Positions 19,195 to 28,210 of a stretch of 64,000 nucleotides of DNA are shown piece after piece. The notes beneath the pieces are model-generated. The model was not told the DNA's origin, made no database searches, and saw only the letters and a list, made by a program, of their open reading frames with translations. Source of the DNA: Mesorhizobium sp. CAU 1732 (GTDB taxonomy: Bacteria > Pseudomonadota > Alphaproteobacteria > Rhizobiales > Rhizobiaceae); assembly GCF_039888675.1 (NCBI RefSeq), contig NZ_JBDQQR010000001.1, positions 62,001-126,000 on the forward strand. The letters run 5' to 3'. The position numbers were made by a program, and so were the translations under genes. The stretch's first letter is position 1; the number at the start of each line of letters is the position of its first letter.

Positions 19195-19821
19195 TCAGAT
19201 GGCGTCAGGACGCGTCACACGGCGCAGCGTCAGGTTGATCCGCCCGCCATTCTTGAGCAGCGTCGAGGTCGTCGGGTAAATCCGGTCGACGCCGTGGAAG
19301 GCGAGACGACCTTCGCCGCCAAGCACGACCAGATCGCCGCTCTTGAGCTTGAACGACACGGTCCGGCCCTCGCGTGTGCGCTCGCCGACGCGAAACAGGC
19401 AGGTTTCCCCAAGCGAGATCGAGACGACCGGCGCGTCCAGATCGTGCTCGTCGCGATCCTGGTGCATGCCCATCTTCGCGTCCGCCGTATAGAAATTCAC
19501 GAGACAGGCCTCGGGCGGCGCGTCGTACCGGGCGACGTCGTTCCAGATGTCGAGAAGCCGTTGCGGGATCGCCGGCCATGGCTCGCCGGTGGCGGGGTGC
19601 GTGGGCTGGTAACGATAGCCGCGCTCCTTGTCCGTGACCCAGCCAAGCACGCCGCAATTCGTCATGCGCACGCTCATCGGCTTGCCAGTGCGCGGCATGG
19701 TCGGCACGTAGAGCGGTGCGGCCTGCACCACGGCGCGAATGTCCTCGACAAGCGCTTCCTGCGCTGCGCGGTCGAGATAGTCCGGGATGTGTCGCACGCC
19801 GCCTGGAAGGACGAGCATCAT
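19195..19821 (-). CDS. alkB: AlkB-type 2-oxoglutarate/Fe(II) dioxygenase
   Basis: AlkB oxidatively demethylates alkylated bases in DNA and RNA. The 208-residue protein has the Fe ligands in MHQDRDEHD (HxD) and AFHGVDR, and the 2-oxoglutarate-binding arginines in RINLTLRR. N-terminal MTNCGVLGWVTD and the RYQPTHPATGEPWP substrate lid match bacterial AlkB rather than eukaryotic homologues. It is convergent with coaA. Confidence 0.93.
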   Translation of the reverse strand: MMLVLPGGVRHIPDYLDRAAQEALVEDIRAVVQAAPLYVPTMPRTGKPMSVRMTNCGVLGWVTDKERGYRYQPTHPATGEPWPAIPQRLLDIWNDVARYDAPPEACLVNFYTADAKMGMHQDRDEHDLDAPVVSISLGETCLFRVGERTREGRTVSFKLKSGDLVVLGGEGRLAFHGVDRIYPTTSTLLKNGGRINLTLRRVTRPDAI

Positions 19822-19910
19822 GGCATGACCTGAAACCGAATCCGGCGGCGATGATGCCGCCGCGTAGGAAGATTTTCAAGAGAACCAGTCGAGCGACCCA
19901 ATGCGGCGAT

Positions 19911-20348
19911 CTACTCGGACGTGACCTTGCCGCGCATCTTCTTGACGCCGGAGCGGCCCGCCTTTTCTTTCAGGCGGCGCTCCACGGAGCCTTTCGAGGG
20001 CCGTGTCTTCTTCCGCGGCTTGGGCGGCGGTTCGGCAGCCCTAGCGAGGAGTTCGGTGAGACGCTCGCGCGCATCGGCGCGGTTCTGCTCCTGCGTGCGG
20101 AAGCGGCTCGCCTCGATGACGATGACGCCGTCCTTGGTCGCGCGCTGGCCTGCGAAGTGCAGCGCCCGTTCGCGCACGCGTTCAGGCAGGCCCGGTGAGT
20201 TGACCACGTCGAACCGCAACTGGACGGCGGTCGCGACCTTGTTGACGTTCTGTCCGCCCGGACCCGACGAGCGGATGAAGTTTTCATCGAGTTCATCTTC
20301 GCCGACCTCGACGCCGGGCGCTATGCGAAGTCCTTTCTCCGATGTCAT
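19911..20348 (-). CDS. arfB: Alternative ribosome-rescue factor ArfB (YaeJ)
   Basis: ArfB is a codon-independent peptidyl-tRNA hydrolase that frees ribosomes stalled on non-stop mRNA. The 145-residue protein contains the GGQ catalytic loop in RSSGPGGQNVNKVATAV (Gly31-Gln33) and a strongly basic C-terminal tail (KPRKKTRPSKGSVERRLKEK) that inserts into the empty mRNA channel. It lacks the stop-codon recognition domain of RF1 and RF2. Confidence 0.94.
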   Translation of the reverse strand: MTSEKGLRIAPGVEVGEDELDENFIRSSGPGGQNVNKVATAVQLRFDVVNSPGLPERVRERALHFAGQRATKDGVIVIEASRFRTQEQNRADARERLTELLARAAEPPPKPRKKTRPSKGSVERRLKEKAGRSGVKKMRGKVTSE

Positions 20349-20440
20349 TGCGCCATTCCTTCCGCGATCCCGTGATCCCTACATAGGCTGGCATCGGCCC
20401 CGGCGAAAGCCGTAAGCAAAAGCGCGGAAGCCATCAAGCA

Positions 20441-20468
20441 AAAGGCCCGGCGTGTGGGCCGGGCCTTT
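20441..20468 (-). terminator. Rho-independent terminator of pckA
   Basis: AAAGGCCCGGC (20441-20451) and GCCGGGCCTTT (20458-20468) form a perfect 11-base stem with a six-base loop just past the pckA stop at 20494. On the minus strand the stem ends in TTTTGCTT. Confidence 0.8.
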
Positions 20469-20493
20469 GGCGATCCGTTGCGTCGTGCGGCAG

Positions 20494-22104
20494 CTACTCG
20501 GCGGCTTCCTGCAGGCGTGGCGCGGCGTTGAGCGTGGTCGCATCGACGTGTTGCTCGAACTTGGCGAAGTTGTCGATGAACATGCCGACGAGGCGCTTGG
20601 CCTGGCGGTCATAGGCCGGCTTGTCCGCCCATGTCGCCCGAGGGTCGAGGATCGCGGCATCGACGCCGGGAACCGAGACGGGCACGTCGAAGCCGAAATT
20701 CGGGTCGGTGCGGAATTCGACCGAATTGAGCGAACCGTCCAGCGCTGCCGAGAGCAGCGCGCGCGTCGCCTTGATGGGCATGCGCTTGCCGGTGCCGTAA
20801 GCGCCGCCGGTCCAGCCGGTGTTGACGAGCCAGCAATCGACGCCGTGGCGCGCGATCAGGTCACGCAGCAGGTTGCCGTATTCCGACGGGTGGCGCGGCA
20901 TGAAGGGCGCACCGAAGCAGGTCGAGAACGTCGCTTCCGGCTCCGTCACGCCCTTTTCCGTACCCGCGACCTTCGCGGTATAACCGGACAGGAAGTGGTA
21001 CATCGCCTGCGCCGGCGTGAGCTTTGCGATCGGCGGCATCACGCCGAACGCGTCGGCGGTCAGCATGATGATGTTCTTCGGGTGTGCCGCGCGGCCGGTT
21101 TCGCTCGCATTGGCGATGAAATCGAGCGGGTAGGCGCAGCGCGTGTTCTCGGTCAGCGAACCGTCGTCGAAATCGGGAACGCGCGTTTCGTCGAGCACGA
21201 CGTTTTCCAGCACGGTGCCGAAGCGCCGCGTCGTGCCGAAGATTTCCGGTTCGGCTTCCGCAGAGAGCTTGATCGTCTTGGCGTAGCAGCCGCCTTCGAA
21301 GTTGAAGATGCCGTGCTCGCCCCAGCCATGCTCGTCATCGCCGATCAGCGTGCGCGACGGATCGGCCGACAGCGTCGTCTTGCCGGTGCCCGACAGGCCG
21401 AAGAACACGGCCGCGTCGTCCTGCGCGCCGACATTGGCCGAGCAGTGCATGGGCATGACGCCCTTTTCGGGCAGCAGGTAGTTCAGCGCGGTGAACACCG
21501 ACTTCTTCATCTCGCCCGCATAGGACGTGCCGCCGATCAGCACGAGCATGCGGGTGAAGTCGATCGCGATCACCGTTTCGGTGCGGCAGCCATGGCGTGC
21601 GGGATCGGCGCGGAACGACGGCAGGTCGATGATCGTCATCTTCGGCACGAAGCGGTCGAGCGTCGAACGCTCCGGCCGGATCAACAGGTTGCGGATGAAC
21701 TGCGAGTGCCAGGCGAATTCGGTGATGACGCGCGTCGGCAGGCTGTTGTCTTCGTCGGCGCCGCCGATGAGGTCCTGGACGTAGAGATCGAGTTCGGCCG
21801 CGTGAGCGATGAAATCCTGGCGCAGCAGTTCGAACCGCTCCGGGCTCATCGGCTTGTTGTTGTCCCACCAGACCTTGTCCTCGGTGGAGGCGTCCCGGAC
21901 GACGAACTTGTCCTTCGGCGAGCGGCCGGTGTGCTGGCCCGTATAGGCGACCAGTGCGCCGTGCGCGGTGAGCTTGGCCTCGTTGCGCTGAAGCGCATGT
22001 TCGACCAGCTCGGCAGGGCCCAGATTGTAGTGGACGGTACCCGCGGTCGCGAGGCCGATGGATTCGATCCCGTTGCCGGGATTACGCAAACCGATTTCTT
22101 TCAT
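20494..22104 (-). CDS. pckA: Phosphoenolpyruvate carboxykinase (ATP)
   Basis: PckA converts oxaloacetate and ATP to PEP, the entry to gluconeogenesis from C4 acids. The 536-residue protein has the family signatures [15 protein letters not shown], the P-loop [11 protein letters not shown] and the [20 protein letters not shown] segment with the metal-binding Asp. The ATG at 22104 has a GGTGAGG ribosome site. It is divergent from chvI, a conserved pairing in Rhizobiales; ChvI is reported to influence central carbon genes. Confidence 0.97.
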   Translation of the reverse strand: MKEIGLRNPGNGIESIGLATAGTVHYNLGPAELVEHALQRNEAKLTAHGALVAYTGQHTGRSPKDKFVVRDASTEDKVWWDNNKPMSPERFELLRQDFIAHAAELDLYVQDLIGGADEDNSLPTRVITEFAWHSQFIRNLLIRPERSTLDRFVPKMTIIDLPSFRADPARHGCRTETVIAIDFTRMLVLIGGTSYAGEMKKSVFTALNYLLPEKGVMPMHCSANVGAQDDAAVFFGLSGTGKTTLSADPSRTLIGDDEHGWGEHGIFNFEGGCYAKTIKLSAEAEPEIFGTTRRFGTVLENVVLDETRVPDFDDGSLTENTRCAYPLDFIANASETGRAAHPKNIIMLTADAFGVMPPIAKLTPAQAMYHFLSGYTAKVAGTEKGVTEPEATFSTCFGAPFMPRHPSEYGNLLRDLIARHGVDCWLVNTGWTGGAYGTGKRMPIKATRALLSAALDGSLNSVEFRTDPNFGFDVPVSVPGVDAAILDPRATWADKPAYDRQAKRLVGMFIDNFAKFEQHVDATTLNAAPRLQEAAE

Positions 22105-22216
22105 CCTCACCACCAAAGCTCGGAGCCGACAGAACAAGCTTCCGTTTGCCGGCGAGGATCGTGCGGCCAGCGAACCGAAGTATGAATGGTCAAAACCAGA
22201 AAAAGCCATTGATTTC

Positions 22217-22241
22217 AAATCTTTAATCGATTTAAAGATTT
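22217..22241. promoter_or_regulatory. Perfect 25-base palindrome upstream of pckA
   Basis: AAATCTTTAA (22217-22226) and TTAAAGATTT (22232-22241) form a perfect 10+10 inverted repeat around TCGAT. The 9-mer TTTAAATCG recurs at 22251-22259 and 22270-22278 on the plus strand and inverted at 22228-22236. The site lies 113 bases upstream of the pckA start. A LacI-family regulator, PckR, is known to control pckA in Sinorhizobium; whether this is its operator is an inference. Confidence 0.55.
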
Positions 22242-22460
22242 TGAATTCTTTTTAAATCGGTTGTAGCTGTTTAAATCGACAGGTGGTGCACGCATATTGT
22301 GCAGCAACGACAACCGTGGATCGGACAGACGGTTAAGTACACGCTGGGCATTGCGGCCCGTCCGGTAAAGGCTTATGCCACAATTTGTACCCAATTTGTC
22401 CGCCTATACCCCCTTCTCCAAAGCAGGAAGGGACACCCGCTCATGAGGGAGCCGCTTGAC

Positions 22461-23162
22461 ATGGCAACGATCGCGCTGGTCGATGATGACCGCAACATCC
22501 TGACGTCCGTATCGATTGCGTTGGAGTCCGAGGGCTACCGGGTAGAGACCTACACGGACGGCGCTTCCGCGCTGGAAGGGCTGGCTGCGCGTCCCCCGAA
22601 TCTCGCGATCTTCGATATCAAGATGCCCCGCATGGACGGCATGGAACTGCTGCGGCGCCTGCGTCAGAAGAGCGATATGCCCGTGATCTTCCTGACGTCG
22701 AAGGATGACGAGATAGACGAACTCTTCGGCCTGAAGATGGGCGCCGACGATTTCATCCGCAAACCCTTCTCCCAGCGTCTTCTGGTCGAGCGTGTCCGTG
22801 CGGTGCTTCGTCGCGCCAATGCCCGCGAAGCCGGAGCGAAGACGCCCGCACAACAGGCCAAGTCGCTCGAGCGCGGCCAGCTCGTGATGGACCAGGAGCG
22901 GCACACCTGCACCTGGCGCGGCGAGCCCGTGACGCTCACCGTCACCGAATTCCTGATCCTGCATTCGCTTGCCCAGCGTCCCGGTGTCGTGAAGAGCCGC
23001 GATGCGCTGATGGACTCTGCCTATGATGAGCAGGTCTATGTCGACGACCGCACGATCGACAGCCACATCAAGCGCCTGCGCAAGAAGTTCAAATCGGTCG
23101 ATGACGATTTCGACATGATTGAGACGCTTTATGGGGTAGGTTACCGCTTCCGCGAGGCCTGA
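22461..23162 (+). CDS. chvI: Two-component response regulator ChvI (OmpR family)
   Basis: ChvI is the response regulator of the acid and envelope-stress system needed for host interaction in rhizobia, Agrobacterium and Brucella (BvrR). The 233-residue protein has a receiver domain with the acidic pocket VDDD, phospho-acceptor Asp52 in [10 protein letters not shown] and Lys in LTSKDDE, then a winged-helix DNA-binding domain (about 135-231) ending [13 protein letters not shown] 22461 has an AGGGAG site upstream; an ATG at 22443 would add six residues. Confidence 0.96.
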   Translation: MATIALVDDDRNILTSVSIALESEGYRVETYTDGASALEGLAARPPNLAIFDIKMPRMDGMELLRRLRQKSDMPVIFLTSKDDEIDELFGLKMGADDFIRKPFSQRLLVERVRAVLRRANAREAGAKTPAQQAKSLERGQLVMDQERHTCTWRGEPVTLTVTEFLILHSLAQRPGVVKSRDALMDSAYDEQVYVDDRTIDSHIKRLRKKFKSVDDDFDMIETLYGVGYRFREA

Positions 23163-23187
23163 ACCCTGGCGCGGAGTGCAGGAACTT

Positions 23188-24966
23188 ATGACGGCAGACG
23201 CCGAGATGGACGCGGCCAGAGCGAAGCGTGAGGCGAGAGGCGGATCCAATCGTTGGAGCCGGATTCTCGTGCGCGTCCGCCGCATGCTGGGCCACTACGT
23301 CTTTTCGAGCCTGACCCGACGCATCCTGTTCCTCAACCTTGCCGCGCTCTGCGTCATGGTCATCGGCATCCTCTACATCAATCAGTTTCGCGACGGCCTC
23401 GTGCAGGCCCGCATCGAGAGCCTGATGACGCAGGGCGAGATCATCGCCGGTGCGATCGCCGCGTCGGCCACGGTCGAGACGGATTCGATCACGATCGACC
23501 CCGAAAAGCTGCTCGAACTGCAGGCGGGCGAAAGCCTGCCGCCCGGGACGGGCCAACTCGACAGTCTCGACTTTCCGATCAATCCCGAGCGTGTCGCGCC
23601 GGTCCTGCGCCGCCTGATATCGCCCACATTGACGCGCGCGCGCATCTTCGACCGCGACGCGAACCTTCTGCTCGATTCCCGCCACCTCTATTCGCGCGGC
23701 CAGATCCTTCGTTACAATCTGCCTGCCGTGGCCGAGGAGGAGCTTGGCCCGCTGCAGCGGCTGGAGAAGTTCGTCACGAAGCTGTTCGCCCGTTCGGACC
23801 TGCCGGTCTACAAGGAGCAGCCCGGCGGCAGCGGCGCGGGCTTTCCGGAAGTCATGAGCGCATTGCAGGGCAGCCCGTCGACGCTGGTGCGCGTCAGTGA
23901 ACAGGGCGAGCAGATCGTGTCCGTCGCCGTTCCGGTGCAGCGCTTTCGCGCCGTTCTGGGCGTGTTGATGCTGTCGACCCAGGGTGGCGATATCGACAAG
24001 ATCGTCGCTGCCGAGCGCCGAGCGATCCTGCGCGTGTTTGCGGTGGCGGCGACCGTCACCGCGATCCTGTCGATGCTTCTGGCTTCCACCATCGCCAATC
24101 CCCTGCGGCGCCTGTCGGCTGCCGCCGTCCGGGTTCGACGCGGCGTGAAGAGCCGCGAGGAAATTCCCGATTTCTCCGACAGGCAGGACGAGATCGGCAA
24201 CCTGTCCGTCGCCCTGCGCGACATGACCAACGCGCTTTATGCCCGCATCGAGGCGATCGAGAGTTTTGCGGCCGATGTGAGCCATGAACTCAAGAACCCG
24301 CTGACGTCGCTGCGCAGCGCGGTCGAAACGCTGCCGCTGGCCAAGAATGAAACGTCGCGCGATCGACTGATGGAGGTGATCCAGCACGATGTCCGCCGCC
24401 TCGACCGCCTGATCACCGATATTTCGGATGCGTCGCGTCTCGACGCGGAACTCGCTCGTGACGATGCGTCGCGCGTCGATCTGTTGAAGCTGGTACAGGA
24501 CCTTGCGGGCGCGTCCCGCGAAGCCGGTCGTCACAAGCGCGCCGTGGCGATCGAGGTGCGCACCGCCAAGAAGGATCAGCCGGCGCGGGACTTCTACGTT
24601 CCCGGCCACGATTTGCGGCTCGGCCAGGTCCTGACGAACCTCATCGAGAACGCCCGCTCCTTTGTGCCGGATGACAAGGGCCGTATCCTGATCACCCTGT
24701 CGCGCTCGCCCCGTCATGTGATCGTGACGGTGGACGACAATGGCCCCGGCATCCACGTCGAGGATATCGAGCGCATTTTCGAGCGTTTCTACACCGATCG
24801 CCCGTCGGGCGAGGCCTTCGGCCAGAACTCCGGTCTCGGCCTGTCGATCAGCCGCCAGATCGTCGAGGCGCATGGCGGCAGGCTGACGGCGGAGAACATC
24901 GCAGGCACGAAGCCCGGCGAGTTCCAGGGCGCACGCTTCGTCGTGACCCTGCCCGCAGAGGGCTGA
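23188..24966 (+). CDS. chvG: Sensor histidine kinase ChvG
   Basis: ChvG is the membrane sensor partner of ChvI (BvrS in Brucella). The 592-residue protein has a first membrane helix at about residues 45-65 (LFLNLAALCVMVIGILYI), a periplasmic domain of about 200 residues, a second helix (VFAVAATVTAILSMLLAS), a HAMP segment, the H-box FAADVSHELKNPLTSLRSAV with the phospho-His, and an ATPase domain with N, G1 and G2 boxes (NLIENARSF, DNGPGI, GLGLSI). A GTG at 23176 is an alternative start. Confidence 0.96.
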   Translation: MTADAEMDAARAKREARGGSNRWSRILVRVRRMLGHYVFSSLTRRILFLNLAALCVMVIGILYINQFRDGLVQARIESLMTQGEIIAGAIAASATVETDSITIDPEKLLELQAGESLPPGTGQLDSLDFPINPERVAPVLRRLISPTLTRARIFDRDANLLLDSRHLYSRGQILRYNLPAVAEEELGPLQRLEKFVTKLFARSDLPVYKEQPGGSGAGFPEVMSALQGSPSTLVRVSEQGEQIVSVAVPVQRFRAVLGVLMLSTQGGDIDKIVAAERRAILRVFAVAATVTAILSMLLASTIANPLRRLSAAAVRVRRGVKSREEIPDFSDRQDEIGNLSVALRDMTNALYARIEAIESFAADVSHELKNPLTSLRSAVETLPLAKNETSRDRLMEVIQHDVRRLDRLITDISDASRLDAELARDDASRVDLLKLVQDLAGASREAGRHKRAVAIEVRTAKKDQPARDFYVPGHDLRLGQVLTNLIENARSFVPDDKGRILITLSRSPRHVIVTVDDNGPGIHVEDIERIFERFYTDRPSGEAFGQNSGLGLSISRQIVEAHGGRLTAENIAGTKPGEFQGARFVVTLPAEG

Positions 24967-24972
24967 CGCCAC

Positions 24973-25449
24973 ATGCAATCGGACGCGCGTATCAATGTCC
25001 ATGCGACGGTGCTCGTCGTGGGGCGGACCGGGCTTCTCATCCAGGGCACGTCGGGGTCGGGTAAATCGTCTCTCGCCGCACGCCTGATCGATTCATGCGC
25101 CGCAAAACGCGTGTTTTCGTGTCTGGTCGCGGATGACCGCGCGTGGATTTCGGTTTCTGCCGGGCGCATCGTCGCGGAAGTGCCCGACGCGATCGCAGGC
25201 CTTATCGAAACCCGTGGCAATGGACCGACGGCGGTCGATCACGAGCGGCGGACTCTCGTCGATGCAGTGGTCAACCTCGTCGAGCCATCCCGGGCCCCGC
25301 GCCATCGCGAACCCGCGACGGAAGACATCCTCGGCGTCCTCCTCCCGCGCCTCGACCTCCCGTCAGGCAATCCCGAAAGCTGTTCGCGCGCTGTGCTCGG
25401 CTGGCTGGCTTCCGATCCAGAGAGTGCAACGCCGCTCCGAAAGTGGTAG
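24973..25449 (+). CDS. hprK: HPr kinase/phosphorylase, short alphaproteobacterial form
   Basis: HprK phosphorylates a serine on HPr and so adjusts the nitrogen-type PTS. The 158-residue protein contains only the C-terminal kinase domain: Walker A GTSGSGKSS (25-33) and the later ILGVLLPRLDLP segment. The N-terminal domain of Gram-positive HprK is absent, as is usual in alphaproteobacteria. It lies six bases after chvG and upstream of EIIA and HPr genes, linking envelope sensing with PTS-based regulation. Confidence 0.93.
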   Translation: MQSDARINVHATVLVVGRTGLLIQGTSGSGKSSLAARLIDSCAAKRVFSCLVADDRAWISVSAGRIVAEVPDAIAGLIETRGNGPTAVDHERRTLVDAVVNLVEPSRAPRHREPATEDILGVLLPRLDLPSGNPESCSRAVLGWLASDPESATPLRKW

Positions 25450-25760
25450 AGACACGGCCAAACTGCGTCAATTTGGCGTAGGCGCGCGTCATTTTACACT
25501 TGTCAAAGGCCAAAGCGCTGACAAGATAGCGCACCTGTCGTCCGGCCGAAAAAAACGCTACTGGCTATGGTTCGAACCGACGCAGCGAGCAGGCTCGCAG
25601 AATGGCCGTGCTGCACGAATGACGGGAGTGGGGTGGTGATCAGTTTTCACAGTGCCGGAAGAGGCTGGCGTCGCCACTTCGCGGCCGGCATGCTTGGCCG
25701 AAAATCGCCGGCTTCCATGACGATCTTGTGCGGCAGCGTGTTCCCGGCACGGTCAGCCGT
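25450..25760. other. Gene-free interval between hprK and the EIIA gene
   Basis: No credible coding region was found in these 311 bases; short open stretches lack family resemblance and codon bias. The one visible structure is an inverted repeat CTTGTCA (25499-25505) / TGACAAG (25519-25525) that could be an operator or stem-loop. A promoter for the EIIA-HPr pair may lie here. Confidence 0.5.
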
Positions 25761-26162
25761 ATGATCGGTCTCGTGCTCGTCACGCATGGCCGGCTGGCCG
25801 AAGAGTTCCGCCACGCCGTCGAGCATGTGGTGGGACCGCAAGACCACATCGAAACCGTGTGCATCGGAGCCGATGACGACATGGAGCAGCGCCGCAAGGA
25901 CATCGTCGATGCCGTTGCGCGCGCCGACACGGGTGCAGGCGTCATCGTCCTGACCGACATGTTCGGCGGCACGCCGTCAAATCTGGCCATTTCGGTCATG
26001 AGTTCGGGTCAGGTCGAGGTCATTGCGGGCGTGAACCTGCCGATGCTGATCAAGCTTACCAGCGTGCGCACCGGCGACGACATGCCTGCCGCCCTGCATC
26101 AAGCGCAGATGGCAGGCCGCAAATACATCAACGTCGCCAGCCAGCTTCTTAGCGGCAAGTAG
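25761..26162 (+). CDS. PTS EIIA component, mannose-family type
   Basis: The 133-residue protein is an EIIA-Man domain: MIGLVLVTHGRLAEEF with the phospho-accepting His9, and VLTDMFGGTPSNLAI. No sugar-specific EIIB, C or D genes are nearby, so it most likely acts as a regulatory phospho-protein in the nitrogen-type PTS together with HprK and HPr, as proposed for Brucella and Sinorhizobium (ManX/EIIA-Man). ATG 25761 was chosen because the family begins there. Confidence 0.92.
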   Translation: MIGLVLVTHGRLAEEFRHAVEHVVGPQDHIETVCIGADDDMEQRRKDIVDAVARADTGAGVIVLTDMFGGTPSNLAISVMSSGQVEVIAGVNLPMLIKLTSVRTGDDMPAALHQAQMAGRKYINVASQLLSGK

Positions 26163-26172
26163 ACGGTCCCCA

Positions 26173-26460
26173 GTGAGTTCAGACGCCGCCGCGCTCCATC
26201 GTGACCTGACCATCGTCAACAAGCGAGGTCTGCATGCGCGCGCGTCAGCCAAGTTCGTCCAGTTGGTGACGGGCTACGACGCGGATGTCCGGGTCGAGAA
26301 GGACGGCGTCGAGGTCGGCGGCACATCGATCATGGGGTTGATGATGCTGGCTGCGGGCGTCGGCTCATCGATTTCCGTGACCGCCACGGGTCGGCAGGCT
26401 GGCGAAATCATGGAAGCGCTCTCCGCCCTCGTGGCCGACCGCTTCGGAGAAGAGTGCTGA
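26173..26460 (+). CDS. ptsH: Phosphocarrier protein HPr (NPr type)
   Basis: The 95-residue HPr has the EI-dependent phosphorylation site KRGLHARASAKFV (His21) and the HprK target region GGTSIMGLMMLAAGVGSSI with its Ser. It starts with GTG, 10 bases after the EIIA gene. The hprK-EIIA-HPr set forms the core of the rhizobial regulatory PTS; EI-Ntr and EIIA-Ntr genes are not in the window. Confidence 0.94.
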   Translation: MSSDAAALHRDLTIVNKRGLHARASAKFVQLVTGYDADVRVEKDGVEVGGTSIMGLMMLAAGVGSSISVTATGRQAGEIMEALSALVADRFGEEC

Positions 26461-26490
26461 ACCCCGATGGGGATCGGCAGACATGCACGA

Positions 26491-26506
26491 ATAAAGATTT
26501 CTTTAT
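26491..26506. promoter_or_regulatory. Palindromic operator upstream of ahcY (SahR-like)
   Basis: ATAAAGA-TT-TCTTTAT is a perfect 7+7 inverted repeat, AT-rich in an otherwise GC-rich region, and lies 102 bases upstream of the ahcY start. It looks like the operators reported for ArsR-family S-adenosylhomocysteine-responsive regulators (SahR) at proteobacterial methyl-cycle genes. That match is from memory of the motif and is an inference. Confidence 0.55.
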
Positions 26507-26608
26507 GTTGCATTGCCCGGGCAGGTGATTTCTGCTAGTCAGGCGCCAAAACGCGCCCTTTTCTGCACGACGCATGGCGCGGATTTTCATGAGATCGGAG
26601 CAAACGCC

Positions 26609-28006
26609 ATGACCGCCAAAGACTACGTTGTCGCGGATATTTCACTCGCTGACTGGGGCCGCAAGGAAATCGAGATCGCCGAGACCGAGATGCCGGGCCT
26701 GATGGCCTCGCGCGAGGAGTTCGGCACCACCAAGCCGCTCAAGGGCGCGCGCATTTCCGGCTCGCTGCACATGACCATCCAGACGGCGGTGCTGATCGAG
26801 ACGCTTCAGGCGCTCGGCGCGGACGTCCGCTGGGCTTCGTGCAACATCTTCTCGACGCAGGACCACGCCGCAGCAGCCATCGCCGCCGCCGGCACGCCGG
26901 TCTTCGCCATCAAGGGCGAAACCCTCACCGAATATTGGGAATACACCGACAAGATCTTCCAGTGGACCGATGGCGGCACCACGAACATGATCCTGGACGA
27001 TGGCGGCGACGCCACGATGTATATCCTCATCGGCGCGCGCGCCGAGGCTGGCGAGGACGTCCTGTCCAAGCCGGGCAATGAGGAAGAGGAAATCCTCTTC
27101 GCCCAGATCAAGAAGCGCATGGCCGCGACACCGGGCTTCTTCACCAAGAACCGCGACGCGATCCGCGGCGTGACCGAAGAAACCACGACCGGCGTCAACC
27201 GCCTCTACCAGCTTCAGAAGCGCGGTCTCCTGCCGTTCCCGGCGATCAACGTCAACGACAGCGTCACCAAGTCCAAGTTCGACAACAAGTATGGCTGCAA
27301 GGAATCGCTGGTCGACGGCATCCGCCGCGCCACCGACACGATGATGGCCGGCAAGGTCGCCATCGTCTGCGGCTATGGCGATGTCGGCAAGGGCTCGTCC
27401 GCTTCGCTTCAGGGTGCCGGCGCCCGCGTCAAGGTGACGGAGGTCGACCCGATCTGCGCGCTGCAGGCTGCGATGGACGGCTTCGAGGTCGTTACGCTGG
27501 ACGATGCCGCATCGACCGCCGACATCGTCATCACGACGACCGGCAACAAGGACGTCATCACGCTGGACCACATGCGCAAGATGAAGGACATGGCGATCGT
27601 CGGCAACATCGGCCACTTCGACAACGAGATCCAGGTCGAGGCGCTGCGCAATCTGAAGTGGACCAATGTGAAGCCGCAGGTCGATCTGATCGAATTCCCC
27701 GGTGGCAACCGCATGATCCTTCTCTCGGAAGGCCGCCTGCTCAATCTCGGCAACGCGACCGGCCATCCGTCCTTCGTGATGTCGGCCTCCTTCACCAACC
27801 AGGTGCTCGCGCAGATCGAACTCTGGACGAAGGGCGACCAGTACCAGAACGAGGTCTATGTGCTGCCGAAGCACCTCGACGAGAAGGTCGCGAGGCTGCA
27901 TCTCGACAAGGTCGGCGCGAAGCTCACCCAGCTTTCGAACGAACAGGCCGATTATATCGGTGTGACCCAGCAGGGTCCGTTCAAGCCGGAGCACTACCGC
28001 TACTGA
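26609..28006 (+). CDS. ahcY: Adenosylhomocysteinase
   Basis: AhcY hydrolyses S-adenosylhomocysteine to adenosine and homocysteine, keeping methyltransferases free of product inhibition. The 465-residue enzyme shows the substrate region [19 protein letters not shown], the NAD-binding motif [19 protein letters not shown] and the C-terminal KPEHYRY. The ATG at 26609 begins the conserved N-terminus; an upstream in-frame ATG at 26513 would add 32 unrelated residues. Confidence 0.97.
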   Translation: MTAKDYVVADISLADWGRKEIEIAETEMPGLMASREEFGTTKPLKGARISGSLHMTIQTAVLIETLQALGADVRWASCNIFSTQDHAAAAIAAAGTPVFAIKGETLTEYWEYTDKIFQWTDGGTTNMILDDGGDATMYILIGARAEAGEDVLSKPGNEEEEILFAQIKKRMAATPGFFTKNRDAIRGVTEETTTGVNRLYQLQKRGLLPFPAINVNDSVTKSKFDNKYGCKESLVDGIRRATDTMMAGKVAIVCGYGDVGKGSSASLQGAGARVKVTEVDPICALQAAMDGFEVVTLDDAASTADIVITTTGNKDVITLDHMRKMKDMAIVGNIGHFDNEIQVEALRNLKWTNVKPQVDLIEFPGGNRMILLSEGRLLNLGNATGHPSFVMSASFTNQVLAQIELWTKGDQYQNEVYVLPKHLDEKVARLHLDKVGAKLTQLSNEQADYIGVTQQGPFKPEHYRY

Positions 28007-28033
28007 TTTATTAACCATTTGGCACAACATATT

Positions 28034-28070
28034 GGGGCCGGGCAATTGACTTTTGCCCGGCCCCTTTTTT
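28034..28070 (+). terminator. Rho-independent terminator of ahcY
   Basis: GGGGCCGGGCAA (28034-28045) and TTGCCCGGCCCC (28053-28064) form a perfect 12-base stem, followed by six T residues (28065-28070). It lies 28 bases past the ahcY stop. Confidence 0.92.
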
Positions 28071-28210
28071 GCGCGCGGGTCACCTTCACGACGATTCGGC
28101 CGCGCTGTACAGTGACGTGATTCGCGACGCCGCCGGCTGGTGAGGGGAACCAGTATGGTGCGTCCTTTCTGGGCGTCGAGGCGTCCATGCGGCGGAGAGG
28201 ACTTGGGACG

